NCBI GenBank assembly: GCA_050251035.1
Contig: JBFWNN010000002.1
Span: 1 to 64,000, forward strand
Direction of reading: 5' to 3'
DNA: 64,000 nucleotides
Origin: Taklimakanibacter sp050251035
Lineage (GTDB): Bacteria; Pseudomonadota; Alphaproteobacteria; Rhizobiales; Aestuariivirgaceae
In this document: piece after piece, positions 1 through 9,322 of the stretch
Layout: each line of letters starts with the position of its first letter
Numbering within the stretch: the first letter of the stretch is position 1
Notes under the pieces: generated by a model
The model's input: only the letters and a program-made list of their open reading frames with translations
Databases searched by the model: none
Told to the model about the DNA's origin: nothing
Made by a program: the position numbers and the translations under genes

Positions 1-11
1 GGCACGGCCAT
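1..11 (-). CDS. possible start of a divergent gene leaving the window
   Basis: On the minus strand an ATG at position 11 is preceded by AAGGA about nine bases upstream and reads out of the window after three codons. That is all that can be seen. It would make the A+T-rich stretch 12-173 a divergent promoter region for this gene and the SDR gene. The identity of the product cannot be told. Confidence 0.25.
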
Positions 12-173
12 AGACGATGTCCTTCGGAACAGAAATGAACGAAATCACACGAACTTATTAAGAACTAGCACAGAAACGTGATTTATCAAACAAGACGACG
101 CAGAAATAAAGTAATTTACTGTGTTAGCATGTTGCGATATGTTTGTTTTCGGACATAATTGAACGGTCATTCA
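12..173. promoter_or_regulatory. A+T-rich upstream region with a spaced inverted repeat
   Basis: The stretch is much richer in A+T than its surroundings and precedes the first operon. AAATCAC at 42-48 and GTGATTT at 78-84 form perfect 7-base inverted arms 29 bases apart, a possible regulator site. No clear -35/-10 pair was identified. Confidence 0.35.
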
Positions 174-962
174 ATGAACCAGCTCCTGGGCGCGGACCTT
201 TCGGGCAAAACCGCCATCGTGACCGGCGGCGCCACCGGCATCGGCAGAGCCATCGCCGGCGCACTGGCGGCCCACGGCGTCAGGATCGCGATCGCCGATC
301 TCAATGCCGAAGCGGCCAGAGAGACCGCGGCCACGCTCGGCAAGGGATCGGCAGGCTTCGCCATCGATGTCAGCCGCCGCGCCGAGGTCGCGAAGGCCTT
401 CGCCGAGATCGAAGCCGCCTTCGGCGGCTATGACATACTGATCGCCAATGCCGGCGTGTCGACGATGAACCGTGTCGTCGACCTGACCGATGAGGAATGG
501 GACTTCAACTTCGCCGTCAATATCAAGGGCGTCTTCCTCACCAACCAGGCGGCGGTCCGCTATTTCCTGAGCGGCGGGAAGAAGGGCGTGATCGTCAATA
601 CGGCATCGCTCGCCGCCAAGGTCGGGGCACCGCTGCTCGCGCATTACTCCGCCAGCAAATTCGCCGTGCTCGGCTGGACGCAGGCGCTGGCGCGCGAGGT
701 GGCGGCGGACGGCATCCGCGTGAACGCGGTCTGCCCCGGCTTCGTCAAGACCTCGATGCAGGAGCGCGAGGTCGCGTGGGAGGCCAAGCTGCGCAACCTC
801 ACGCCCGAGCACGTGATCAAGGACTATGTCGCGCAGACACCGCTCGGCCGGCTGGAAGAACCCGAAGACATCGCCGGCCTCGCCGTCTTTCTGTGTTCCG
901 ATGCCGCCCGCTTCATGACCGGACAAGGCATCAATGTGACGGGCGGCGTCTATATGGGCTGA
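174..962 (+). CDS. SDR-family NAD(P)-dependent oxidoreductase
   Basis: A classical short-chain dehydrogenase of 262 residues, the usual family length. The Rossmann glycine motif TGGATGIG is at residues 17-24, NAG at 92-94, and the active-site Ser145, Tyr158 and Lys162 (in YSASK) are all present. The C-terminal segment ends in a typical SDR strand. ATG at 174 is preferred over the in-frame TTG at 159 because the latter adds only five residues; neither has a strong ribosome site. It is the first gene before a sugar importer and a Gfo/Idh/MocA dehydrogenase, so it probably oxidises the imported sugar or polyol or an intermediate of it. Substrate not determinable. Confidence 0.9.
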   Translation: MNQLLGADLSGKTAIVTGGATGIGRAIAGALAAHGVRIAIADLNAEAARETAATLGKGSAGFAIDVSRRAEVAKAFAEIEAAFGGYDILIANAGVSTMNRVVDLTDEEWDFNFAVNIKGVFLTNQAAVRYFLSGGKKGVIVNTASLAAKVGAPLLAHYSASKFAVLGWTQALAREVAADGIRVNAVCPGFVKTSMQEREVAWEAKLRNLTPEHVIKDYVAQTPLGRLEEPEDIAGLAVFLCSDAARFMTGQGINVTGGVYMG

Positions 963-1040
963 CCATCGAATTACTCATGCGGGCAAAACCCGGCCTCGAG
1001 AAGCCAGCCCGGAGGAACCACCAGAGGAAGGAGACAGACT

Positions 1041-2483
1041 ATGAAGTCGATTTCGCAGACCACACTCTCACGCCGGTCGGTGCTCAAGGCGAGCGCCGCT
1101 CTCGCCGGCACCGCAAGCCTCGGCGGCATCACACGCGGCGCTCGCGCCCAGGACAAGACCTTGCGCGTGCTGCTCGCCGGCGATCCCTTCTATTACGCCA
1201 TCGAGGGCCTGGCCAAACAGTTCCAGGAGGCGAGCGGCATCACCTTGCAGATCGAGAGCATCTCGCTCGAGGCGCTGCAGGCGCGCCTGACCTCCTCCTT
1301 CATCAGCAACGAGCCCGACGCCGACGTCATCTCGGTCGACCAGATGTGGCTCGGCCAATATCTCGAAAGCAAATGGATCCTGCCGCTCAACGAGTTCATC
1401 AAGGCGGACAAGGACAGCGCCATCGGCGACTATGTTCCGCAGGTGCTCTATTCGATGAACACCTGGCGCGGCCAGGTCGGCACGCTGCCCGTCGCCACCT
1501 ATGGGCAGACCGTCCTTTACTACAAGGACTATGTCGAGCAGGCCGGCGTCAAGATACCCACCGACGGCAGCTGGAGCTGGGCCGATTATCTCGCCATCGT
1601 CGAGAAGCTGAACGGCAAGGAGTTCTCCGGCGCCAAGATGGCGGGCACTGTCGTCTCGGGCCAGCAGCCGGCGCCCGTCGTGCACATGTTCACTCAGCTC
1701 GCCGCCAGCATGGGCACCAGATGGTTCAAGAATTTCCCGACCGGCAAATGGGACTTCGAGCCGACCATCGACACGCCGGAAACGGTCGAAGCGCTCAAGA
1801 CCTTCCTCGCGCTCTACAAGAACTCGCCGCCGGAAGCGGTCGGCTACAACTGGTTCGACGCCGGCATGCGCTTCGCCAAGGGCGATATCGGCATCTTCTA
1901 CTGGTGGACGCCCTACGCCTATCTGTGCAAGAAGGACGGCTACATGACGGGCAAGGATTCCGTCATCGCCGACAAGATCGGCATCGCACGATTGCCGACG
2001 GCGCCCGGCAAGCAGCAGGTCGTGAGCATCGGCGGCCATAGTCTCGGCATCGCCGGCAACACCCAGAACCGCGACGCCGCCTGGCAGTTCATCAAATGGG
2101 CGACGTCGGCCAAGACCCAGAAGGAGATGGCCCTCTACACCAAGTTCGGTTACCAGTTCTCGGACTTCGCCAGGCCGTCCCTCTACAAGGATCCCGATCT
2201 CATCAAGATCTATCCGCACCTTCCCGGCCAGCTCGCCGATCTCGCGGAAGGCAACGGCAAGATCGTACGCCCGCCCTGCCCGGTCTACACCACGCTCGAA
2301 GGCATCTATGGGCTCAATCTCAACAAGGTGCTGTCGGGCGAACTGACGCCCGAGCAGGCGCTCAAGGAAACCTCGCTGTTCTTCCAGACGATCCTCAAGG
2401 GCAATTTCCTCATTCCCTACCAGCAGGCCTCCTATGACGACACGCTGGACGCCACCAAGTCCCTGATGGCGTCGCTCGCCTGA
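1041..2483 (+). CDS. ABC sugar importer, periplasmic solute-binding protein
   Basis: A family 1 extracellular solute-binding protein of 480 residues that captures a sugar or polyol in the periplasm. The N-terminus has a twin-arginine signal (LSRRSVLK) followed by a hydrophobic stretch and an Ala-rich cleavage region ending near ARAQ. A strong ribosome site (AGGAAGGAG) precedes the ATG. It is followed by two permease genes of the MalF/MalG type, a Gfo/Idh/MocA dehydrogenase and a UgpC-type ATPase, so the importer is complete. The ligand cannot be read from sequence; the dehydrogenase context favours a sugar, inositol-like or polyol substrate. Confidence 0.92.
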   Translation: MKSISQTTLSRRSVLKASAALAGTASLGGITRGARAQDKTLRVLLAGDPFYYAIEGLAKQFQEASGITLQIESISLEALQARLTSSFISNEPDADVISVDQMWLGQYLESKWILPLNEFIKADKDSAIGDYVPQVLYSMNTWRGQVGTLPVATYGQTVLYYKDYVEQAGVKIPTDGSWSWADYLAIVEKLNGKEFSGAKMAGTVVSGQQPAPVVHMFTQLAASMGTRWFKNFPTGKWDFEPTIDTPETVEALKTFLALYKNSPPEAVGYNWFDAGMRFAKGDIGIFYWWTPYAYLCKKDGYMTGKDSVIADKIGIARLPTAPGKQQVVSIGGHSLGIAGNTQNRDAAWQFIKWATSAKTQKEMALYTKFGYQFSDFARPSLYKDPDLIKIYPHLPGQLADLAEGNGKIVRPPCPVYTTLEGIYGLNLNKVLSGELTPEQALKETSLFFQTILKGNFLIPYQQASYDDTLDATKSLMASLA

Positions 2484-2539
2484 AGACGACGGCGCGCGCG
2501 GGCGGGAGCCTCCGCGCGCCTCAACCATCGGATCGCCGC

Positions 2540-3448
2540 ATGCCGACCACCAGCACATTGCCGCGCAGCACCCGCCGCCTGCCGTCCTATGTCCCCTGGC
2601 TGCTGATCAGCCCGTCGATCATCCTGCTGGTGGCGCTCATCGCCTTCCCGCTCATCTTCGCCCTCAAGAGCAGCTTCTATTTCTGGAACCTGCAGATGAG
2701 CCCGACACCCATGGGCTTCATCGGCTGGGACAATTACAAGATGGCGCTCTCAGGCGGCTTTTTCCTCGGCGCTCTCTACAACACGCTCCTCATCACCGTC
2801 GTCGGCACGGCGATCGAGTTCGTCCTCGGCCTCGCCATCGCGCTCTTCCTGGTGCACAAGCTGCCGGGCATGAATGTGACGCGGGCCCTCCTCATCATGC
2901 CGACCACCATCGCGCCGATCGTGGTCGGTTTCCTCTTCCGCTACATGTACGATCCCAATGGCGGCCTCGTCCCGTGGCTCCTTTCTTCACTCGGCATCCC
3001 GCTGCCGGCGGAAGGCCTGCTCGGATCGGGCACCACCGCGCTGTGGGCGGTGCTGTTCGCCGACATCTGGCAGTGGACGCCGTTCTTCGCCATCGTGCTC
3101 TATGCCGGGCTCCTGTCGATTCCACCCGACATCATCGAGGCGGCACGCATCGACCGGGCGTCGCCCTTCGCCATGCTGATGAAGATCAAGATACCGCTCA
3201 TCAAGAAGACCGCGATGATCGTGATCATGCTGCGCGTCATGCAGCTCTTCAACACCTTCGACCTCGTCCTGGTGCTGACCAAAGGTGGCCCCGGCGCCTC
3301 GACCCGCACCCTGGGCTACAGCCTCTATCAATATGGGCTGGTCGATTTCAACATCGGCCTCGCCAGCGCCATGACCTGGCTCATGGTCGTCGTCGTCAAC
3401 GCGATCATCGCCCTTCTGGTCTTCTTCGCCTTCAAGGAGCTGGATTGA
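2540..3448 (+). CDS. ABC sugar importer permease (MalF/UgpA type)
   Basis: An inner-membrane permease of 302 residues with about six hydrophobic segments. The EAA loop that contacts the ATPase is visible as EAARIDRASPFAMLMKIKIP. A cytoplasmic N-terminus with several arginines precedes the first membrane segment. Its stop codon overlaps the ATG of the next permease (TGATG), which indicates translational coupling. It forms the transmembrane channel together with that protein. Confidence 0.93.
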   Translation: MPTTSTLPRSTRRLPSYVPWLLISPSIILLVALIAFPLIFALKSSFYFWNLQMSPTPMGFIGWDNYKMALSGGFFLGALYNTLLITVVGTAIEFVLGLAIALFLVHKLPGMNVTRALLIMPTTIAPIVVGFLFRYMYDPNGGLVPWLLSSLGIPLPAEGLLGSGTTALWAVLFADIWQWTPFFAIVLYAGLLSIPPDIIEAARIDRASPFAMLMKIKIPLIKKTAMIVIMLRVMQLFNTFDLVLVLTKGGPGASTRTLGYSLYQYGLVDFNIGLASAMTWLMVVVVNAIIALLVFFAFKELD

Positions 3449-4284
3449 TGGCCGCGAAGGACCATTCCGGCAGGAAGACCGCGGCGCTATATGCCGTCAT
3501 GCTGCTGCTGCTTCTGATCTTCATCGGGCCGATCCTCTGGTTCGTGCTGCTCGCCATCCGACCGGCCGACACGTTCTTCGCCATGCCGCCGGTTCTCATC
3601 TTCACCCCGAGCCTCGAGTCGATCAACTACACGTTCGGCGATCCCGGCAACAACCTGCCGCAGCTCTTCAACAGTCTGGTGGTGGCAGCCGGCGCCGTCG
3701 TGCTCAATTTGCCCTTCTCGCTGCCCGCCGCCTATGCCCTGTCGCGCTTCCGCGTCAAGGGCCGCAAGCATCTGATGATGTGGTATCTGGGCCTGTTGAT
3801 GGCGCCGCCCGTCGCCTTCCTCATCCCCTATTCGATCCTCGCGGCCGCCCTCGGCATCAAGGGCAGCTATTTCTCCATGATCCTCATCCTGCAGACGCTG
3901 ACCATCCCGTTCTCGATCTGGCTTCTGCGCAGCTTCATCGACGAGGTGCCGATCGAGATCGAGGAGGCGGCGCGGGTCGACGGCGCCTCGACGGCCACCA
4001 TCCTCACGCGCATCGTGCTGCCGCTCATCCTGCCGGGCCTCATCGTCACCTCGATGTTCGCCTTCGTCTTTTCCTGGAACAACGCCGCCTTCCCGCTGGT
4101 CCTGAGCAATCGCGCCACCGCCACCTTGCCGGTCGGCACGCTGCGTTATTTCGGCACCGCCGGCGTCACCTGGGGCTTCATCGCCGCGGCCGCGGTCGCG
4201 GCGATGATCCCGCCCATGCTCATCTTCCTGGCGCTCGACCGCTATGTCGTGCGCGGGCTCACCTTCGGTTCAGTAAAGGGCTGA
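3448..4284 (+). CDS. ABC sugar importer permease (MalG/UgpE type)
   Basis: The second channel subunit, 278 residues, starts at the ATG that overlaps the previous stop. The first membrane segment begins near residue 13, and the EAA motif reads EEAARVDGASTATILTRIVLP. The C-terminus (YVVRGLTFGSVKG) is the signature end of this permease family. One base separates it from the next gene, so the operon continues without a break. Confidence 0.93.
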   Translation: MAAKDHSGRKTAALYAVMLLLLLIFIGPILWFVLLAIRPADTFFAMPPVLIFTPSLESINYTFGDPGNNLPQLFNSLVVAAGAVVLNLPFSLPAAYALSRFRVKGRKHLMMWYLGLLMAPPVAFLIPYSILAAALGIKGSYFSMILILQTLTIPFSIWLLRSFIDEVPIEIEEAARVDGASTATILTRIVLPLILPGLIVTSMFAFVFSWNNAAFPLVLSNRATATLPVGTLRYFGTAGVTWGFIAAAAVAAMIPPMLIFLALDRYVVRGLTFGSVKG

Positions 4285-4285
4285 C

Positions 4286-5347
4286 ATGACCGCACCTTCC
4301 AAGACATCGAAAGACAAAACCCCCTTCGGCGTGGTCGGCGCGGGCTTATGGGGTTCCTTCCATTGCAAGACCCTCAATGCGCTGCCGGGTGCCGAGCTCG
4401 CCGCGGTCTGCGACCTCGATCCGAAACGGGCGCAAGCGATGCAGGAGCAGTTCGGCGCGCGCAAGGCCTATACGGATTACCGCGAGCTCGTCGCCGATCC
4501 CGACGTCGCGGCCGTCACCGTGGCGACGCCCGATTTCGCCCATGCCGACATCGTCATGGCGGCGCTCAAGGCCGGCAAGCACGTCCTGAGCGAGAAGCCG
4601 CTCGCCACCACGCTCGGCGAAGTCGAGGAGATCGCCAAGCTCGCGGCCAAGAGCAAGGCCAAGGTCATGGTCGACTTCCACAACCGGGTCAATCCGGCGG
4701 TCCACGCGGTCAGGGAGGCGATCCGCGGAGGCGAGATCGGGCTGCCGCTCCATGCCTCGGCCCGGCTCTCCAACACGCTCTTCGTGCCCTTCGAACTCTT
4801 GAGCTGGGCCGCCAAATCCTCGGCGTTATGGTTCCTCGGCAGCCATGCGGTCGATGCCCTGCGCTTCGCGCTCGATGCCGAGGTTACCCGCGTGCAGGCC
4901 ATGAAGCGGCACGGCTTCCTCGCCGGTCAGGGCGTCGATACCGCGGACGTGCATCTGGCGCTGCTCGAGTTCGACAACGGCGTGGTGGCCTCGCTCGAGA
5001 ACAGCTGGGTGCTGCCGCGCGACCTGCCGCTCGTCTTCGACTTCAAGGCCGAGATCGTCGGCGAAAAAGGCTCGGTGCAGATCGACACGGCGCAGAACGG
5101 CACGTTCAAGAAATATACCGGCGCCGGCTTGCGTGGTGGCGACATGCTGGGGGTCACACCGGCCGCCGGCGGACGCATCGGCGGCTTCGTCATGGAAGCG
5201 ATCGCGCGCTTCGTCGATGCAGTGACGCAGGACCTGCCGGTGCTCGCCGATGCCGAGGACGGGCTGCAGGTGACACGGGTCCTGACCGCCATAGAGGAAG
5301 CGGCCAGGACCGGTGAGAGCGTCAAGCTGCCGAAGCGGGCGCGCTGA
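4286..5347 (+). CDS. Gfo/Idh/MocA family oxidoreductase
   Basis: A 353-residue NAD(P)-dependent sugar or inositol dehydrogenase-type protein. The N-terminal Rossmann fold shows GVVGAGLWG near residue 16, followed by the family motif EKPLATT, in which the lysine is the usual catalytic residue. The C-terminal alpha/beta substrate domain includes the GSHAVDALR stretch with the conserved His-Asp pair. It sits between the permeases and the ATPase of one importer, so it most likely oxidises the imported sugar. The stop overlaps the next ATG. The exact substrate is unknown. Confidence 0.92.
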   Translation: MTAPSKTSKDKTPFGVVGAGLWGSFHCKTLNALPGAELAAVCDLDPKRAQAMQEQFGARKAYTDYRELVADPDVAAVTVATPDFAHADIVMAALKAGKHVLSEKPLATTLGEVEEIAKLAAKSKAKVMVDFHNRVNPAVHAVREAIRGGEIGLPLHASARLSNTLFVPFELLSWAAKSSALWFLGSHAVDALRFALDAEVTRVQAMKRHGFLAGQGVDTADVHLALLEFDNGVVASLENSWVLPRDLPLVFDFKAEIVGEKGSVQIDTAQNGTFKKYTGAGLRGGDMLGVTPAAGGRIGGFVMEAIARFVDAVTQDLPVLADAEDGLQVTRVLTAIEEAARTGESVKLPKRAR

Positions 5348-6507
5348 TGGCGTCCTTGAGCTTCGCTTCGGTCGGCAAGCGCTTCGGCGACGGGACACTC
5401 GCTCTGTCGCGCGTCGATCTCGACGTCAAGGACGGCGAATTCCTGGTGCTCGTCGGTCCCTCGGGCTGCGGCAAGTCGACATTGCTGCGCAGCGCCGCCG
5501 GGCTCGAGACCCTGACCCAAGGCCGCATCGCCATCGGCGGCAAGGATGTCACCGATCTCGGCCCCGGCGATCGCGACATCGCCATGGTGTTCCAGAACTA
5601 CGCGCTCTATCCGCATATGGACGTGTTCGAGAACATGGCCTTCGGCCTCGGGCAAAGGAAAGTGCCGAAGGACGTGATCAGGCAGAAGGTCGAGCAGGCG
5701 GCGCGCACCCTCGACCTCATGCCCTATTTGCGCAAGAAGCCGGGATCGCTGTCGGGCGGGCAACGCCAGCGCGTGGCCATGGGCCGGGCGATCGTGCGTG
5801 ACCCGCAATGCTTCCTGATGGACGAGCCCCTGTCCAATCTCGATGCCAAATTGCGCGTGCAGATGCGCGCCGAGCTGAAGCTGCTCAATGCCCGCCTCGG
5901 CGTCACGACACTTTATGTAACGCATGACCAGGTCGAGGCGATGACCATGGGTGACCGGGTCGCGGTGCTCAAGCCCGTCGCGCAGGAGAGCGAGAGCAAT
6001 CTGCAACAATGCGCGGCACCGCGAGAGCTCTATGAGAACCCGGTCAATCTGTTCGTCGCCGGCTTCATCGGCTCCCCGGCGATGAATTTCCTCACCATAA
6101 AACCGGTGCGCAAGGATGGCGCGCTCGGCTGCGCCGTCGCTGGCACCGACATGGTGCTGCCGCTCACCGCGGCGCAAGCGGCGGCGCGCCCCTATCTCGA
6201 CAAGCGGCCCGAGCGCGAGATCATATTGGGGGTGCGGCCCGAGGCTTTCGTCTATCCGGCGCCCTCGTCAGCGGGCTTGCGCAGCGACGTGCTGATGACC
6301 GAGATGACCGGCGCCGATGCCTATGTCTTCTTCGAGATCGGCGGCGGTCAGCCCGTCCGCATCACCGCGCGCATCGACCCGCGCCACGTGCCCGAGCGCG
6401 GCGCGCCGCTCATCATCGGCGTCGACATGGACCGCGCGCATTTCTTCGATCCGGCGACGGGACTGGCCTTGCGAAGGCCGGGTCAGAACTGGCCCGATCG
6501 CGCGTAA
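5347..6507 (+). CDS. ABC sugar importer ATPase (UgpC/MsmK type)
   Basis: The energy-coupling subunit, 386 residues. Walker A is GPSGCGKST, the signature is LSGGQRQR, Walker B is FLMDEPLSNLD and the switch histidine lies in VTHDQ. A C-terminal OB-fold/TOBE region follows, typical of sugar importers. A small extra segment (around PVAQESESN) sits just before the usual VLQQ stretch. The 3' end overlaps the convergent IclR gene by 25 bases. ATPases of this class are often shared between importers, which matters because the importer at 45.2-49.2 kb has no ATPase gene. Confidence 0.94.
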   Translation: MASLSFASVGKRFGDGTLALSRVDLDVKDGEFLVLVGPSGCGKSTLLRSAAGLETLTQGRIAIGGKDVTDLGPGDRDIAMVFQNYALYPHMDVFENMAFGLGQRKVPKDVIRQKVEQAARTLDLMPYLRKKPGSLSGGQRQRVAMGRAIVRDPQCFLMDEPLSNLDAKLRVQMRAELKLLNARLGVTTLYVTHDQVEAMTMGDRVAVLKPVAQESESNLQQCAAPRELYENPVNLFVAGFIGSPAMNFLTIKPVRKDGALGCAVAGTDMVLPLTAAQAAARPYLDKRPEREIILGVRPEAFVYPAPSSAGLRSDVLMTEMTGADAYVFFEIGGGQPVRITARIDPRHVPERGAPLIIGVDMDRAHFFDPATGLALRRPGQNWPDRA

Positions 6508-7331
6508 GCCTCGGAAATTACGGTCGCGGAATTCACGACCGCCGGCGCCATTTCCGCACGCACACGATCCAAGGTGAAGTTGCTGGTCTTCATCGACAGG
6601 TTGACCGATGCGACCGGCCTGCCGAGATTGCCGGTGATGGGAGACGCGACCGTGATCTCGCCCAGGAGGCACTCTTCCACCGCGATGGTGAAACCATCGC
6701 TGCGGGCTAGGGCTATGCGTTCCAGGATGGCGCCGCGATCGACGATCGTGTGACGTGTCAATTGCTGGCGCGGCGCAGCGGCGAGGATCTCATCGACTTC
6801 GGCAGGATCGAGCCGTGACATGATGGCGCGTCCCGAGGCCGTGCAGAACGCCGGCGCCCGATCGCCGACCACCGGACCGACCAGACGCGCCCGACGGCTG
6901 GGAATGCGCGAGACATAGATCACTTCGGCACCGACGAGCCGTCCCAGATTCGTCGCCTGTCCGGTCTCCTCGACCATGGCAAGGAGCGCCGGCGCGGCGA
7001 TCACGATCAACGGGTCCGAATATTGGTAGATGAGCGCCCAGTCGAGCATCTTCGGCGAGCAATGATAGCGCCGGGTGCGCTCGTCCTTCTGCAGATAGCC
7101 GAGCGCCTGCCACGTATATACGAAACGCTGGACCGCGCTCATGTCGAGGCCGGTCTTGCGCGCCACCTCGGCCAAGCCGAGCGCGCGCTCGCCCATGAAG
7201 GCGTTCATGACGCGAATGCCCTTCTCGATCGAGGTCACATAGAGCGAATTCTGGGCTTCAGCCGTCGCGGACGGAGCGGTCAGCAGGGCCGGCGCGGTGC
7301 CCTCCATGGGCGCAAGGGGACCGGTTCCCAT
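6483..7331 (-). CDS. IclR-family transcriptional regulator
   Basis: A 282-residue regulator. A winged-helix domain starts near residue 30 (SIEKGIRVMNAF, with ALGLAEVARKTGLDMSAVQRF as the helix-turn-helix) and a C-terminal effector-binding IclR domain follows. ATG at 7331 is favoured over TTG at 7334 because AGGA lies about eight bases upstream. It lies between the sugar importer operon (convergent) and a peptide-type importer (divergent), and the perfect inverted repeat at 7380-7407 lies between it and the latter. It therefore probably controls its own gene and the 7.55-12.8 kb operon. Confidence 0.92.
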   Translation of the reverse strand: MGTGPLAPMEGTAPALLTAPSATAEAQNSLYVTSIEKGIRVMNAFMGERALGLAEVARKTGLDMSAVQRFVYTWQALGYLQKDERTRRYHCSPKMLDWALIYQYSDPLIVIAAPALLAMVEETGQATNLGRLVGAEVIYVSRIPSRRARLVGPVVGDRAPAFCTASGRAIMSRLDPAEVDEILAAAPRQQLTRHTIVDRGAILERIALARSDGFTIAVEECLLGEITVASPITGNLGRPVASVNLSMKTSNFTLDRVRAEMAPAVVNSATVISEAYARSGQF

Positions 7332-7379
7332 CAATTCATCCTGTCATTCATGGCACTTGATCGAAAAAAGGGTGATGAT

Positions 7380-7407
7380 ATTGTAATAAAGTAGAAGATA
7401 TTACAAT
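7380..7407. promoter_or_regulatory. inverted repeat, candidate IclR operator
   Basis: ATTGTAATA at 7380-7388 and TATTACAAT at 7399-7407 are perfect 9-base inverted arms with a 10-base spacer, placing the half-sites about two helical turns apart. The site lies 48 bases upstream of the IclR start and 146 bases upstream of the divergent importer operon. The assignment to IclR is inferred from position only. Confidence 0.6.
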
Positions 7408-7553
7408 GCAATAGCCGAGCACCAGGGACGCGGCATGCTCTGTACCGTCAGAGGAGAGGCATATTTACAGTGAACGCCGCGCAGCGCCGGGACACTCGCA
7501 GATGGAGCGTCCGTCAGACCACGCCGATGTGATGCGTTTCGGAGGCTGAGGAC

Positions 7554-8492
7554 GTGGACCGCTTCCGCTTCGTCTTCACCAGACCCTTGCAGCTCGTGCC
7601 GGTCCTCGTCGGCATCAGCATCATCACCTTTTTGCTGGTGCGCTCGATCCCCGGCGACCCGGCCCGCACCCTTCTCGGCACGCGGGCGACACCCGAAGCG
7701 GTTGCCCGCATCCGCGCCCAGTTCGGCCTCGATGAGCCGCTATGGCTGCAATATTTCTACTTCATCAAGAACCTGTTCAAGGGTGAGATGGGCAAATCGA
7801 TCCTCTATCGCGTCGATGTTCTCGACCTCATCGTCGAACGCCTGGCACCGACAGCGCTCCTGGTGCTGGGCAGCGTGGTCCTGGCGGTCATCATCGCCAT
7901 CCCCCTGGCGAGCTTCGCCGCCAGCACGCGCGGAAGGATCGTCGACCATGCGATCCGGCTCGTCTCGACCGCAGGCCTCGGCTTCCCGGCCTTCTGGCTC
8001 GGCATCATGCTGATCATCGTCTTCAGCGTGAAGCTCGGCTGGTTCCCCGTGTCGGGCTATGGCGAGAACGCCTTGGACAAACTGCACCACATGGTGCTGC
8101 CCTGCGTCACCGTGGCGCTGGCGCTGTCGGCGGTGCTGACGCGCAACCTGCGCGCCAGCATATTGGCCGAGATGTCGTCGGACCACGCGCTGGCGGCGCG
8201 GGCCCGCGCCTTGCCCGAGCATGTGATCTTCTTCCGCCATGTCCTGCCGAACTCGCTCGTCCCCACCATCAATCTCCTCGCCGTCAACATCGGCTGGCTG
8301 ATCGGCGGCACGGTGGTGGTCGAAACGGTGTTCTCGCTGCCGGGGCTCGGCCAGCTCCTGGTGCGCGGGATCTTCACTCGCGACTTCATGGTGGTGCAGG
8401 GCGTCGCCATGGCCTTCGCCATAGCGAGCGTCGCCGTCAACTTCCTCGCCGACGTCCTCACCGTCGCCGCCGACCCGCGGGTGCGACTGTGA
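7554..8492 (+). CDS. ABC importer permease, DppB/OppB type
   Basis: A 312-residue membrane protein of the peptide/nickel permease family, with about six membrane segments. The N-terminus (LQLVPVLVGISIITFLLVRSIPGDPA) is typical of DppB, and the conserved C-terminal half contains the ETVFSLPGLGQLL loop. The start is GTG with GGAGG eight bases upstream. It is the first gene of a five-gene importer operon (B, C, D, F, then the binding protein). The substrate may be a peptide, opine or similar solute. Confidence 0.93.
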   Translation: MDRFRFVFTRPLQLVPVLVGISIITFLLVRSIPGDPARTLLGTRATPEAVARIRAQFGLDEPLWLQYFYFIKNLFKGEMGKSILYRVDVLDLIVERLAPTALLVLGSVVLAVIIAIPLASFAASTRGRIVDHAIRLVSTAGLGFPAFWLGIMLIIVFSVKLGWFPVSGYGENALDKLHHMVLPCVTVALALSAVLTRNLRASILAEMSSDHALAARARALPEHVIFFRHVLPNSLVPTINLLAVNIGWLIGGTVVVETVFSLPGLGQLLVRGIFTRDFMVVQGVAMAFAIASVAVNFLADVLTVAADPRVRL

Positions 8493-9322
8493 GCGTCGCC
8501 TGGACCACATCGCGGCGCGCCGACCTGCCCTTGCCGCTGGTCATCGGCATGTCCGTCATCGCGGCGGCGATCCTCATCGCCGTCGCGGCGCCTTGGCTCG
8601 CGCCTTTCGATCCGATCGTCCAGGACACGCCCAATGCGCTGCAACCTCCGAGCCTCGCCCATCTCTTCGGCACCGACAATTTCGGCCGCGACGTCTTCTC
8701 GCGCGTCATCTGGGCGATCCGCGTCGACTTGCAGATCGGCTTTTTCGGCGTCCTGTTCCCCTTCGTCATCGGCACCGTCATCGGGCTCATGTCGGGCTAT
8801 GCCGGCGGGTTGATCGACACCATCTTCATGCGCATCGTCGACATCGTCCTGGCCTTCCCCTTCCTCGTCCTGATGCTGGCGATCATCGCCTTTCTCGGCC
8901 CCGGCCTCCTCAGCTTCTACATCGCGATCGCGCTCGTCGGCTGGGTGTCCTATGCCCGCATGGTGCGCGCCCAGGTGCTCATCCTCAAGCACAGCGACTT
9001 CGTCACCGCCGCCAGGAGCCTCGGCTTCAGCCATGTGCGTATCATGCTGCGCCACATCCTGCCCAATGCGCTCGTCGCCTCCATCGTATTCTCCATGTCG
9101 GACATCGTGCTCGTCATCCTGAGCGGCGCCGCGGTGAGCTATCTGGGGCTCGGCGTCCAGCCGCCCACCGCCGAATGGGGCATCATGATCGCCGAAGGCC
9201 AGAACTTCATCACCACCGCCTGGTGGATCACCACCTTTCCGGGGCTTGCGCTGGTCGTCCTCGCTTTCGGCTTCAGCCTGGCCGCCGACGGCCTCGGCGA
9301 GCTGCTGGGGGTGCGCGAATGA
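8489..9322 (+). CDS. ABC importer permease, DppC/OppC type
   Basis: A 277-residue partner permease. The family landmark LFGTDNFGRDVFSRV is present near residue 60, followed by five to six hydrophobic segments and the conserved SYLGLGVQPPTAEWG stretch. The GTG start overlaps the previous stop in a GTGA arrangement, so the two permeases are translated together. Confidence 0.93.
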   Translation: MSVAWTTSRRADLPLPLVIGMSVIAAAILIAVAAPWLAPFDPIVQDTPNALQPPSLAHLFGTDNFGRDVFSRVIWAIRVDLQIGFFGVLFPFVIGTVIGLMSGYAGGLIDTIFMRIVDIVLAFPFLVLMLAIIAFLGPGLLSFYIAIALVGWVSYARMVRAQVLILKHSDFVTAARSLGFSHVRIMLRHILPNALVASIVFSMSDIVLVILSGAAVSYLGLGVQPPTAEWGIMIAEGQNFITTAWWITTFPGLALVVLAFGFSLAADGLGELLGVRE

